Of a DNA stretch of 57,531 nucleotides, positions 34,699-42,922 are shown one piece after another. The DNA comes from Candidatus Rokuibacteriota bacterium. Lineage in GTDB: Bacteria; Methylomirabilota; Methylomirabilia; Rokubacteriales; CSP1-6. The DNA lies in the NCBI GenBank assembly GCA_016188005.1, contig JACPIQ010000016.1, forward strand, positions 1 to 57,531, written 5' to 3'. Both the position numbers and the translations under genes were made by a program. Below the pieces are notes generated by a model. It searched no databases. It was given only the letters and a program-made list of their open reading frames with translations, and was not told the origin of the DNA. Position 1 is the first letter of the stretch, and every line of letters starts with the position of its first letter.

Positions 34699-35655
34699 TC
34701 ATGCCTTGAGCCCGGACAGCGCCACCCCTTTGATGAACTGACGCTGACCGACAAGGAAGATGAGGAAGATCGGCAGCGAGGTGATGACGGCAGCCGCCAT
34801 CAGCAGATGCCAGTCTGCAAAGTACTGGTCTTTGTAACTGCTCAGACCCAGCTGGAGTGTCCGCATCTCAGGTTTGGTCGTCAGGATCAGCGGCCACAGA
34901 AATGCATTCCACGACTCCGTAAACGTGAACATGCCCACCGTCGCGAGCGCTGGCTTGGCCAGCGGGAGATAGACGCGACAGAAGGCCTGGAACTCCGAAC
35001 ATCCATCGATCCGCGCCGCGTCCAGCAGATCCGGGGGCAGCATGCTGAAGAATTCACGCATGATGTACACTCCCAATGTCGTCGCCATCCCCGGAAAGAT
35101 CAGGGCACTATACGTGTCGATCAGACCCGTCCCACCGGTGCCCAAGAGGTCGTTCCCGCCCGCCAGCGGAACCGCGCGGAACATGATAAACAGCGGGATC
35201 ATCGTCACCTGCACGGGGATCATCACCGTCCCGAGAATGAAGGAGAACAGCACGCCGCGTCCCGGGAAGCGCAGCCGCGCGAAGGCATACCCGGCAAGTG
35301 AGTCCAGGATCAAGACGCTCAGTGTCGAGACGCCTGCCACGATAAGGCTATTAATGAAGTACCGCGAGAAGTCGAGCTTGACCAGCGCCTCCCGGTAGTT
35401 GTCAACGCGCAGGGCGCTGGGGATCAGCCGCGGAGGCCAGGCGAACACCTCGGCGGCGGGCGTGACCGATGTCGAGAGCATCCACATGAACGGGCTCACC
35501 ATCACGACCGCCCCGCCCATGAGTACGACGTAGAGCAGGAGCCGGCCAATACGCTTGAGCACGAGGGGCCTGAGCGCGACGCAGCGCGAATGCTGCCCGT
35601 GCCCGTCCGCCAGCACGAGAATGTCGGGCCGTCCCGGGCCCGTCACGCCAGTCAT
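34699..35655 (-). CDS. Carbohydrate-type ABC permease (MalG-like)
   Basis: A permease of about 318 residues with six membrane helices and the EAA loop DAARIDGCSEFQAFCRVYLP. The C-terminal GQRQFIKGVALSGLKA is standard for this subunit. ATG 35655 has GGGGAG six bases upstream; ATG 35661 is in frame two codons earlier. The soluble N-terminal 30 residues are long for the family. It pairs with the MalF-like subunit, 13 bp upstream. Confidence 0.88.
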   Translation of the reverse strand: MTGVTGPGRPDILVLADGHGQHSRCVALRPLVLKRIGRLLLYVVLMGGAVVMVSPFMWMLSTSVTPAAEVFAWPPRLIPSALRVDNYREALVKLDFSRYFINSLIVAGVSTLSVLILDSLAGYAFARLRFPGRGVLFSFILGTVMIPVQVTMIPLFIMFRAVPLAGGNDLLGTGGTGLIDTYSALIFPGMATTLGVYIMREFFSMLPPDLLDAARIDGCSEFQAFCRVYLPLAKPALATVGMFTFTESWNAFLWPLILTTKPEMRTLQLGLSSYKDQYFADWHLLMAAAVITSLPIFLIFLVGQRQFIKGVALSGLKA

Positions 35656-35668
35656 GCGCATCTCCCCG

Positions 35669-36556
35669 CTAGTACCGAAACGCCCGCGCCGACAGGCGGA
35701 GGCTCAGAAGCGAGGCGGTGAGGATGATCGCGAAGAGCACGAACGCCATGGCCGACGCGTAGCCCATCTTGAAGTACTGAAACCCGTTCCGGTAGATCTC
35801 GAACACCACGGATGTCGTCGCATCGGCAGGGCCGCCCGCCGTCAGCACGAAGATCTGGTCGAACACCTGCAGGGCAAAGATCCCGGTCATCAGCCAGATC
35901 AGCAACGTGGTCGGCAGCAGAAGGGGCCACGTGACGCTCCAGAACCGCCGCCATGCATTCGCGCCGTCGACACGGGCGGCTTCGTAGAGATGAGCGGGGA
36001 TCCCCTGGAGACCCGCCAGGTAGATGACGATGTTATAGCCCAGGTTCTTCCAGATCCCAATGAGGATGATGCTGGGCAGCGCAAGCGCGGGATCATCGAG
36101 CCAGCCCTGGCGTGGAATGCTGAGGAGGCTCAGGGCGTAGTTCAGCACGCCGAACTGCGCGTTGAAGATGTAGAGCCAGATCATCGAGACCGTAACCATC
36201 GATGCGACGGCGGGGATGTAGTAGGCCGTGCGGAAAACCGCCAGCCCCTTGATCTTCTGGTCGAGCATCATCGCGAACACCAGCGCCAGCACGGTGGCCG
36301 GGAATACGGTGCCCACCGTGTAGAGGACTGTGTTCCAGACCGCGCGGCGGAAGATGTCGTCGTCGAGGAGCCTCAGGTAGTTCGCCAACCCGACCCACCG
36401 CGGCGCGTCCGTGATCGAGTATTCAGTGAAGCTGAGGTAGAGGGCCCCGAGGGCCGGCACCACGCGCACCACGAGGAACAGCGCCACCATCGGCAGCACA
36501 AAGGCGAGTCCCGCCAGCGCCTCGGGCTTCCGTCGCAGTTCTCGCGCAAGACTCAT
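35669..36556 (-). CDS. Carbohydrate-type ABC permease (MalF-like)
   Basis: A permease of about 295 residues with six membrane helices and the EAA loop EAARVDGANAWRRFWSVTWP. The first helix begins near residue 17 (LAGLAFVLPMVALFLVVRVV). ATG 36556 is supported by GGAAGGA; GTG 36580 is also in frame. It follows the binding-protein gene and forms the membrane pore with the MalG-like subunit. No ATPase is encoded in the operon, so a shared MsmX/UgpC-type ATPase elsewhere would be needed. Confidence 0.88.
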   Translation of the reverse strand: MSLARELRRKPEALAGLAFVLPMVALFLVVRVVPALGALYLSFTEYSITDAPRWVGLANYLRLLDDDIFRRAVWNTVLYTVGTVFPATVLALVFAMMLDQKIKGLAVFRTAYYIPAVASMVTVSMIWLYIFNAQFGVLNYALSLLSIPRQGWLDDPALALPSIILIGIWKNLGYNIVIYLAGLQGIPAHLYEAARVDGANAWRRFWSVTWPLLLPTTLLIWLMTGIFALQVFDQIFVLTAGGPADATTSVVFEIYRNGFQYFKMGYASAMAFVLFAIILTASLLSLRLSARAFRY

Positions 36557-36605
36557 CCGCGATGGTCCTTCCACCCGCACGGTCAGGTACGGTCGCTATG
36601 CGCGC

Positions 36606-37898
36606 TTACTGGGCGAGCAGATTGTTGACCTTCTGCGCCGCCGCGTCGAGGGCGTCCTTCGCAGACCGTCCTTTGAGGTAGACCTCATCGAGCGCGGAGG
36701 TCAGGATGCGAGAGATTTCCGCCCACTTCGGATGCTTCGGCAGTGGGCGCCCGACCTTCGCGACTTCGAGGAACTGCGACACCCACGGATTCGTCCGGAC
36801 GTAGTCCGACGTCATGGCCGCCTTCAGCGCGGGCAGCGTGTCCTCTCCGGCGAGGAACTGGACCACGATGTCCGTGTTCATGGTCATGAACCTCAGGAGT
36901 TTCAGCGCCTCGACCGGGTACTTGGTCCCCTTCGAGATCCCGAACATCTCGCCCGACAATTCCATCGCGGGGACTTTGTTGATCGGCGGCACCGCGATCC
37001 CGATGCTGTCCCGCAGCTGGGGCGCGTCGCGCATAACCCCGCGCGTCGCGTTATTCGAAACGAGCATCGCGACCTTGCCTTGCATGAAGTCAACAGGGTC
37101 GTTCTTGATGCTGCCCGGCTTGTCCACTTTGTACCTGTTCAAGAAGTCGGCGAGGAACTCGACGGAGGCGACGCCCTCTTGACTGTTGAAGGTCGCCTTC
37201 TTCCCGGCGGCATCGAAAACGTCGCCCCCATTGGACCAGAGGAAGGCGAGCCACATCTGCACCGTCTTGTACGGATGACTCGTTGGAATCCAGAAGCCGA
37301 CCCGTTCGATGTTGCCCGATGCGTCCCGCTTGACCAGCTTCTGCGCGTACTGGCGCAAGTCGTCCCATGTCCGCGGCGCGCGGTCGTATCCCGCCTCCTT
37401 CAGGAAGTCCTTTCGGTAGAAGAACGGGCGCGGGCGCATTGCCCAGGGGATCGCATACACGCGGTTGTCCCAGACACCGCTGTCGAGCGCGTTCTCGGCA
37501 AAGTCGGCGCGGTTGATGTGTTGGTCGAGAGGAGCGAGGATTCCGTGAACGGCCCAGGCCGCGACGTCCACACTATAGAAGCTGAGGACGTCAGGTCCGG
37601 CACCCCCGGCAAACGCCGTCAGGATCTTCTGCTGGTACACCGTCCAGTCGAGTGTGAGCGCCTCGACCTTGATCCCGGGATTCGCCTCCTCGAAGCGCTG
37701 CACCACTCCCGGCAAGACCCGCTGGTGGTACGGACCTGACACCCAGAGCTTGAGGGTCACTGGCTTTGCCTGAGCGACTCTCACGTCGAACGCGCTAGGC
37801 GCACCCTGCGACGTCCCCACGCCCACGGCAAGAAACATCCCCAGCAGTCCTACAAACAGAAGACCCGCAAGTACCATCGCTCGACGTGCATTGCTCAT
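36606..37898 (-). CDS. ABC substrate-binding protein, family 1 (sugar type)
   Basis: A 430-residue exported binding protein. AGGAGG with 7-bp spacing fixes ATG 37898. The signal peptide covers about residues 8-33, and the mature part starts near VAQAKPVTLKLWVSGPYHQ. Family-1 features are RFEEANPGIKVEALTLDW and GAGPDVLSFYSVDVAAW. Family 1 binds oligosaccharides, glycerol phosphates or nucleoside-like ligands. The operon suggests a nucleobase, nucleoside or other cyclic ureide here. It is the promoter-proximal gene, which gives high expression of the binder. Confidence 0.88.
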   Translation of the reverse strand: MSNARRAMVLAGLLFVGLLGMFLAVGVGTSQGAPSAFDVRVAQAKPVTLKLWVSGPYHQRVLPGVVQRFEEANPGIKVEALTLDWTVYQQKILTAFAGGAGPDVLSFYSVDVAAWAVHGILAPLDQHINRADFAENALDSGVWDNRVYAIPWAMRPRPFFYRKDFLKEAGYDRAPRTWDDLRQYAQKLVKRDASGNIERVGFWIPTSHPYKTVQMWLAFLWSNGGDVFDAAGKKATFNSQEGVASVEFLADFLNRYKVDKPGSIKNDPVDFMQGKVAMLVSNNATRGVMRDAPQLRDSIGIAVPPINKVPAMELSGEMFGISKGTKYPVEALKLLRFMTMNTDIVVQFLAGEDTLPALKAAMTSDYVRTNPWVSQFLEVAKVGRPLPKHPKWAEISRILTSALDEVYLKGRSAKDALDAAAQKVNNLLAQ

Positions 37899-37930
37899 CG
37901 CCAGTCCCTCCTGCCCGGTTTCTGTAGCGT

Positions 37931-37946
37931 CTTCATTATAGTGAAG
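37931..37946. promoter_or_regulatory. Operator-like palindrome before the catabolic operon
   Basis: CTTCATTATAGTGAAG is an inverted repeat with one mismatched pair, centred about 40 bp upstream of the binding-protein start and just downstream of the promoter -10 element. A bound regulator would block initiation or clearance. The XRE-cupin protein of the operon is the natural candidate. Confidence 0.5.
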
Positions 37947-37961
37947 AAGCGTCAAGGGGAA

Positions 37962-37989
37962 AATATATTGAAGGCTTTTCACTTGTCAA
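37962..37989 (-). promoter_or_regulatory. Sigma-70-like promoter of the catabolic operon
   Basis: On the minus strand TTGACA (37989-37984), a 16-bp spacer and TATATT (37967-37962) form a good promoter 64 bp before the first gene. The surrounding 60 bp are strikingly AT-rich compared with the rest of the window. Confidence 0.65.
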
Positions 37990-37993
37990 TCGG

Positions 37994-38020
37994 AAAAAAA
38001 ACAGGCAGGGTCCGCCTGCC
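37994..38020 (-). terminator. Rho-independent terminator, minus strand
   Basis: Read leftward, GGCAGG/CCTGCC forms a 6-bp GC stem with a 5-base loop (38004-38020), followed by TGTTTTTTTT (to 37994). It would end leftward transcription from the mobile element just before the catabolic operon promoter and so insulate the two units. Confidence 0.7.
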
Positions 38021-38150
38021 GGTCGCGGCGCCGCCGAGTCCAAGCTGGCAGCCGGGGTCCCCCACGTGGGGCCCCGCTCGGCCCGGCGCCGCGCGGCCGA
38101 GGGGCCGTCAACGGCGCTGGTGCCTCTTGCACGCTCAACAAACCGAATCG

Positions 38151-38847
38151 TCATATCCCCCGCCCAAGGTAGGCGTCCATGACGTCGGCCCAGCGGGTGC
38201 GCCGGGCGAAGTCGATCTCGCGGTAGTGGAAGGCCGGGTTTCGGAATGCCGGGAGGTGGATGGAGAGCCCGCGCGCGGGGTCTACCCGCGATCCGGTGTG
38301 CGCCTCGGCGAACAGCGGGCTCCGCGCGGCTCTGCCCTCTATGGCCCGTCGCAGGTCCTCGCACCCGTGACGGATTCTCCGGCGATCGGTCGAGCGCGCC
38401 AGCTCCGTGGCGAAGTGGTGAAGATCCACGTAGGCGTCGTCGAAGAAGCGCAGCGTGCGGTGCCAGGCCAAGCGGAGGGCAGCGACCATGCCAGCCCTGC
38501 GGAGGCCCGCGAGCAGCGCCAGCGCGAGGGCACATCCATCGCCTCCACCAAGTCGTCGATCTGGTCGAGATCGATGGCGGACTGGGTGGCATCCAGGCCG
38601 GTGCCCTCGTAGGACTCGATGTAGCGGCGGACGATGGTGCGCCCAGCTCCTCGGGGCCCACGGTGGGCTTCGCGGCGAGGTCGCCGAGGATCGCCGCGTC
38701 GGGCCAGCCGGCGCCGGGCTCGATCTCCTCCGAGCCCATGAGGATCTGGGCGTGGTCGCGGAGCTGGTAGGCCACCTCGATCATGGTCATGAGACAGGCG
38801 TCCATGCCGACCAGGTCCACCTTCGGGCCGAGGAGGCGCGGTCGGTG
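38151..38847 (-). pseudogene. C11 (clostripain-like) peptidase remnant
   Basis: This stretch encodes the C-terminal half of a protein closely similar to the intact peptidase at 42919-44316, but in three frames. Frame one holds VDLVGMDACLMTMIEVAYQL through the GPEELG segment; a one-base loss near 38640 shifts to TIVRRYIESYEGTG; a second shift near 38545 leads to GMVAALRLAWHRTLRFFDDA and the end DFARRTRWADVMDAYLGRGI. The N-terminal half with the catalytic His is absent. It is a decayed duplicate. The nearby intact copy keeps the same residues in one frame. Confidence 0.8.
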
Positions 38848-38907
38848 TCTACGGGCGGCGGCAGCGGCTCAGATTCCGACACCGACCAACGCCGCCCGGC
38901 CAGCAAG

Positions 38908-39363
38908 TCACGGTAGCCTTTGCCGACGGCCGCGCCCGTCAGGGTCTCCGCGATCGCGGGCCGAGACCTCCACGAGGTGGCCGTCCATGGTCAGCTTGGC
39001 GATCGAGATGGTCGGGACCATGCCGCGGTTCGCCACGGGCATTACATGCAGTAGCTCCTCGGCCGTCCAGATTCGCCCGCGGCTCACGTCGTCTCGTACC
39101 AGCGCCTCAGCCTGCCGGTCATCGGGCACAAACCAGACCGTCTCGCCATGCCAGGGCACCCGGACCTCGAGCGGCGCGCCGTCGCGCGCGTACTGATCAA
39201 GGGGCATACCGACCAGGCGGGCCACGGCCGCGGCGAAGCCCGGGTCGCCGGCGCGGAGCACCGGTGGCGGCGCCTCCACCTGGGTCGGAGCCTGCCCGGC
39301 GGGGCGTCCGGCCCTGGACAGGGTCCCCAGCAGCCGCTCGATCTGGGGCTTCAGGTCGGCCAT
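38908..39363 (-). CDS. Unknown mobile-element protein
   Basis: A 151-residue protein with no assigned function. Its centre reads MPLDQYARDGAPLEVRVPW, ETVWFVPDD and VSRGRIWTAEELLHVM; I have the impression that this combination recurs in hypothetical proteins next to replication genes of integrated elements. The last 15 residues are Arg-rich and look degraded. A fragment of a second copy lies at 25925-26029. The start at 39363 gives MADLKPQIERLL, a likely helical beginning; no strong ribosome site is seen. It is downstream of the replication protein gene, separated by a repeat cluster. Confidence 0.6.
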   Translation of the reverse strand: MADLKPQIERLLGTLSRAGRPAGQAPTQVEAPPPVLRAGDPGFAAAVARLVGMPLDQYARDGAPLEVRVPWHGETVWFVPDDRQAEALVRDDVSRGRIWTAEELLHVMPVANRGMVPTISIAKLTMDGHLVEVSARDRGDPDGRGRRQRLP

Positions 39364-39398
39364 CGGAGGGGCCCGCTTCCTGCCTTTTCGTGCAGAAA

Positions 39399-39543
39399 CC
39401 GGTGACAACCGGTGCAAGCGGTGACACGCCAGTATTCATGCGGGTTGTCACCGCTTCTGCACTGAGCGTCCCGGCTCGATGCACGAAGTGGTGACACGCC
39501 GCTATTCATGCGGGTTGTCACCGCTTGCACCGGTTGTCACCGG
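39399..39543. repeat. Palindromic repeat cluster, 145 bp
   Basis: Outer arms 39399-39426 and 39516-39543 are perfect 28-bp inverted repeats (outer ends CCGGTGACAACC and GGTTGTCACCGG). Within and overlapping them are two 37-bp direct repeats at 39420-39456 and 39490-39526 that differ at two bases; each is itself bounded by GGTGACA and TGTCACC. The cluster spans the last codons of the replication protein gene and the space before the next gene. Such nested repeats next to a primase/helicase gene can be an origin or a transcript-folding element. Confidence 0.75.
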
Positions 39544-42087
39544 ATTGGAGCCGGAAAAGGTGGATGAGGTGGTGCCGTCGGGCTCCTCGGCGGCGTCGGC
39601 CGACCCGCCGGACCGGGCCCGGAGGTCGGCGAGCTGCTCGGCCTGGAGGGCATAGCACCAGCGGCGCCGGTCGCCGGCGCGCACCTGCTGGCGCACGATC
39701 CCAAGGGGGTTCAGGAGGCCGGCCAGCCGGCGGGTGCTCTTCAGCCACTCCCACCCGGAACGGGCCCGGAGGGCCTCGAGTAGCTCGGCGGGGGTGGGCG
39801 TCTCGCCGATCTTCGCCCGGAGCGCCTCCAGCGCCTCCAGCAGCCGGGCCGTGGTCCCCGCCTCGGCGTCGGCGTCCCTCACGGTCCCCAGGTCGCGAGC
39901 CAGGTCGAGGAGTTGCCGGGTGCGGCTGCCGTCGTCCTCGGCGTCGGCGACCAGGGTGATGGCGACGAGCGGCGACCAGAGGTCGACGGCGCGGTCGTCG
40001 ATCCCCTCCTGCTCCAGGAGGGTCGGGGCGCCGTCGTAGGCGGTGAGGACGTTCTGGATGTGCGTGAGGCAGGCGAGGGCGCACTGGTCGCGGAGGCTCT
40101 GGGCGTCGGTGTCCGTGGAACGACCGAGCCGCGCGACGGGCTCCGAGCGGCGCCGGCGCAGCATGAAGAGGGGCAAGGCCCGGTCCTCGAGCGTGTCCTT
40201 GAGGCCCATGATGCCGGCCAGGACCCGCGGGGCATAGACCTCGTAGGGCTCCTCCACGAAGCGCTCGCCCCGCTTCTCGAGCCGCGTCACCACCCCGCCC
40301 CGCTCGAAGCCGACGTTGAGCACGCTGATCAGCGCGTCGAAGCGGTCCTTGTCGCCCCGGAGCGTCTCCACCTCGTCGAGGAGCTGGGCGCCCCCGGTCC
40401 GGGCGGCCGAGCGGTAGAGCTGCGCTTCCGTCGGGTGGGCGGTGACCGGTGAGGCGTTGAAGCAGACGCGGGCCAGGAGCCCGAGGAGCCGGCTCTTGCC
40501 GCACCGCTTCTCCGCTGACCGGATCGAGAGGTACGGGAAGACGCGGAAGGCCCGGTAGCACCACGTGGCGAGCGTCCACGCGGCGATCCAGAGCGCCGTG
40601 CGCCGGTCCCGGAGGACGACGTAGCGGGGGAAGAAGTCCGCGAGGGCATCGAGCGCGCGGGCGATCGAGCCCGACTCGCCGGTGGTGAGCCAGCGGACGG
40701 CCGCCTCGCGGCTCACGGTGGAGGGCCCGGGCTCGGCGTGGCGGAGCCCGAGTCCCGTGGGCAACTGGTCCGCGCGGTATGCCTGGCGCGTGGACGCGAT
40801 GACGACGAGGGCCTTGTCGACTGGGAGCCCGTACCAGAGCACGCCGTCGGCGACGTCCTGCGCGGGATGGAGCACGCGAACCGCATCGACCCGCTCGAGG
40901 AGGTCGAGCGCGGTCCCTTCGGCGCCGGCCTCGTCGGGTTCCTCCTTTCGCTTCACCCAGCCGCGCCACCATGCGCTCGTCCGGCTGAAGGCCGCGTGCT
41001 TCAGCACGAGCCGGGGGAGGGCGGTGAAGGCATCGAGCGGCTGCGCGCAGAGGTAGTCGTCGAGGCCGACCTTGGCGCCGTCCGGGCCGGACGGGAGCTT
41101 CAGCACGCTGACCCTGGCACCGCGCCCCTCGATCTCCTTGCCGAGGGCGAAGACCGGCTGCAGGAGATCCGGGCGCGTCCAGACATCCGAGTCCGGGACG
41201 ATCCCCGTCTCGCGCTCGCACCAGTCGATGCGGTCGAGGTCCGCGATCGGCCGGCCGCCGTGCTGCCAGTTCCAGAGTCCGCCGACCGCCATGCAGGCGA
41301 GGCCGTCCTGATTCGCCTTGAGCGCCTTCTTCTCGCCCTCCGTGATCAGAAGCGGGACGGTCGGATCGGCAAGGGCCGCGTGGGCGCGCGCCGGGATGTA
41401 GAGCCTGGGCGGCGTCCCCGCGCGCTGGTAGTAGCGCATCGTGTGGCCCTGGCCGTCGGGGACAGGAGGGAAGAGCTTGCAGCGGAGGAAGGCGTTATCG
41501 CGGCGTCGGGGCCCACCGCCGGAGCCGCCGCTGTCGAGGGAGCTGCTGTTGCCGTGTGAGGCGGCGCCGCCCTCCGGCGCAGCGCTCGGGCGAGAGGCGG
41601 CGCTCGCGCGCGGGGCGCCGCATCCCAGCGAGGCCCCCTCGTAGGGAAAGACGAGGACGTGCCGGACCTTCTCGGCGAGCCGGGGGCCGAGCAGTCGCGC
41701 GAGATCGCCGGGCGGCGGCGTGTGGAGGCCGGCCTCGATGATCGTGGCATCGGAGAGTCCTGATCGGCGCAGATCATCGAGGGCCTCCGTGTGGAGAGAC
41801 AGCGCGCTCGTGGCTCGCGCGGCTGGCTGCGCGGGCTCCGGCGCGCCGTGCGGGGTCGGATCCCCGGCGTCGGGTCCGGGCAGACTCCCGGGCGCATCTC
41901 CTCGCGCGAGGCCAGACGTCATGCTCGGCCCCGGCACCTCACGCGGGTCCAGCCCGTCGCCCGCGCCCGGCGTGGCGGGCGGGGCCAGCCCGTCCAGCGA
42001 GCCCGGCGTGTCGCGCGGGGTCGAACCCGCGGCCACGGGCGGGCCCACTTGCTCGGCCTCATCTCGAAACGCTCGGCCGACCGTCAT
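39502..42087 (-). CDS. Replication protein: Toprim-like DUF3854 plus DUF3631-like ATPase
   Basis: An 861-residue protein. After a Gly/Pro-rich leader of about 80 residues comes a Toprim-like DUF3854 region with LLITEGEKKALKANQDG (about 245) and a late KVGLDDYL; then an ATPase region with Walker A RSAEKRCGKSRLL (about 529) and Walker B-like QLLDEVETLRGD; the C-terminal part resembles DUF3631. Such primase/helicase-like proteins replicate plasmids, phages and integrated satellites. The ATG at 42087 overlaps the nuclease stop (ATGA). The last codons run into a palindromic repeat cluster. Primase activity is inferred, not shown. Confidence 0.8.
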   Translation of the reverse strand: MTVGRAFRDEAEQVGPPVAAGSTPRDTPGSLDGLAPPATPGAGDGLDPREVPGPSMTSGLARGDAPGSLPGPDAGDPTPHGAPEPAQPAARATSALSLHTEALDDLRRSGLSDATIIEAGLHTPPPGDLARLLGPRLAEKVRHVLVFPYEGASLGCGAPRASAASRPSAAPEGGAASHGNSSSLDSGGSGGGPRRRDNAFLRCKLFPPVPDGQGHTMRYYQRAGTPPRLYIPARAHAALADPTVPLLITEGEKKALKANQDGLACMAVGGLWNWQHGGRPIADLDRIDWCERETGIVPDSDVWTRPDLLQPVFALGKEIEGRGARVSVLKLPSGPDGAKVGLDDYLCAQPLDAFTALPRLVLKHAAFSRTSAWWRGWVKRKEEPDEAGAEGTALDLLERVDAVRVLHPAQDVADGVLWYGLPVDKALVVIASTRQAYRADQLPTGLGLRHAEPGPSTVSREAAVRWLTTGESGSIARALDALADFFPRYVVLRDRRTALWIAAWTLATWCYRAFRVFPYLSIRSAEKRCGKSRLLGLLARVCFNASPVTAHPTEAQLYRSAARTGGAQLLDEVETLRGDKDRFDALISVLNVGFERGGVVTRLEKRGERFVEEPYEVYAPRVLAGIMGLKDTLEDRALPLFMLRRRRSEPVARLGRSTDTDAQSLRDQCALACLTHIQNVLTAYDGAPTLLEQEGIDDRAVDLWSPLVAITLVADAEDDGSRTRQLLDLARDLGTVRDADAEAGTTARLLEALEALRAKIGETPTPAELLEALRARSGWEWLKSTRRLAGLLNPLGIVRQQVRAGDRRRWCYALQAEQLADLRARSGGSADAAEEPDGTTSSTFSGSNPVTTGASGDNPHE

Positions 42088-42494
42088 CCTCGGCCCCAGA
42101 GCCCGCGCCGCGCCTCCCGGGCCTCGCGCTGGAGATTCAGGAAGCGCCGCTGGTACTTCACGTTCGGCGGGATCGTCATGACCTGGGCGTAGCCCAGGCG
42201 GACCATCTCCGCGTTCGCGATCACACGCTTCTTCGCCTGCTCGACCCACACGTAGGCGAGGAGGCGCCCATATCCATCACGGCGGACCGTATCAAGCTCC
42301 AGGCGCACGTCCCGCCCGGCCACGAGCCGCTGATTGACCTCGCGGGCCCGGGCGCCTCCCTCGCGCCAGCCGCGGGCTTGAGGATGCGGGATCTCCGGGG
42401 CGTTGACGCCGATGTAGCGCACCTTCTCGAGCCGCTGGCCGACTTGCACGTGGATCGTATCCCCGTCCACGACCCAGACCACGCGGCCCCTCAT
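42084..42494 (-). CDS. Staphylococcal nuclease-like (thermonuclease) protein
   Basis: A 136-residue OB-fold nuclease. WVVDGDTIHVQ, VRYIGVNAPEIPHP and RRDGYGRLLAYVW match the Asp, Arg/Glu and Arg sites of the SNase family. No signal peptide is present, so it probably acts inside the cell or the start is further upstream. The ATG overlaps the stop of a protease gene fragment (ATGA-like junction at 42491-42494), and its own stop overlaps the replication protein start. In plasmids and integrative elements SNase genes often accompany replication genes. Confidence 0.85.
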   Translation of the reverse strand: MRGRVVWVVDGDTIHVQVGQRLEKVRYIGVNAPEIPHPQARGWREGGARAREVNQRLVAGRDVRLELDTVRRDGYGRLLAYVWVEQAKKRVIANAEMVRLGYAQVMTIPPNVKYQRRFLNLQREAREARRGLWGRG

Positions 42495-42633
42495 CGAGGC
42501 TCGTGGTTCCGTTCCGCGCCGGGATGCGCGCCGAGAAACTCCGCCCACGCCGTCCGCCGGGCGAAGTCCAGCTCTTGGTAGTGGGCGGAGGAGTCGCGGT
42601 ATGCCGGGACGTGGAGCGAGAGCCCGCGGCCAG
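42491..42633 (-). pseudogene. C-terminal fragment of a second C11 peptidase copy
   Basis: About 45 codons read GLSLHVPAYRDSSAHYQELD then FARRTAWAEFLGAHPGAE, matching the end of the intact peptidase (GLSIYFPAYRNPSVQYQALD). Nothing of the upstream part remains; the Fis-type HTH gene ends about 10 bp before it. Its stop overlaps the nuclease start. Confidence 0.7.
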
Positions 42634-42643
42634 GGCGGCAAGC

Positions 42644-42922
42644 TCACCGCGGGCCCGTGATCCCGAAGTCGCGCATCAGGCGGAGCAGATAGGTCCGCTG
42701 GAGCCCGAGTGTCCGCGCCGCCCGCGTGCGGTTGCCGCCGCTCTGGCGCAGCGCGCCCGCGATCAGGCCCCGCTTGAAGCCGAGAATGGCCGCATGCCAG
42801 GTCTCCGCTGCGGCCGGCGAGGCCAGCGCCGCCGAAGGCCGCTCCGGCAGCAATGTGCGCGTCGGCGGTGAGGTGCGCGGTGAAGTCAGCCACAGGGCCG
42901 CGACGGTCGGCATGGTCGTCAT
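42644..42922 (-). CDS. Fis-type helix-turn-helix protein
   Basis: A 92-residue protein. After a Pro/Thr-rich leader it has FKRGLIAGALRQSGGNRTRA followed by ARTLGLQRTYLLRLMRDFGI, the Fis-type HTH found at the C-terminus of NtrC-like activators, here standing alone. It probably binds DNA and may regulate the element. The ATG overlaps the peptidase stop (ATGA). Confidence 0.78.
   Translation of the reverse strand: MTTMPTVAALWLTSPRTSPPTRTLLPERPSAALASPAAAETWHAAILGFKRGLIAGALRQSGGNRTRAARTLGLQRTYLLRLMRDFGITGPR

Noticed and set aside
39399-39543. CRISPR array
   Set aside because: Only two direct repeats, each palindromic and overlapping a gene end, with one spacer-like gap and no cas genes in the window.
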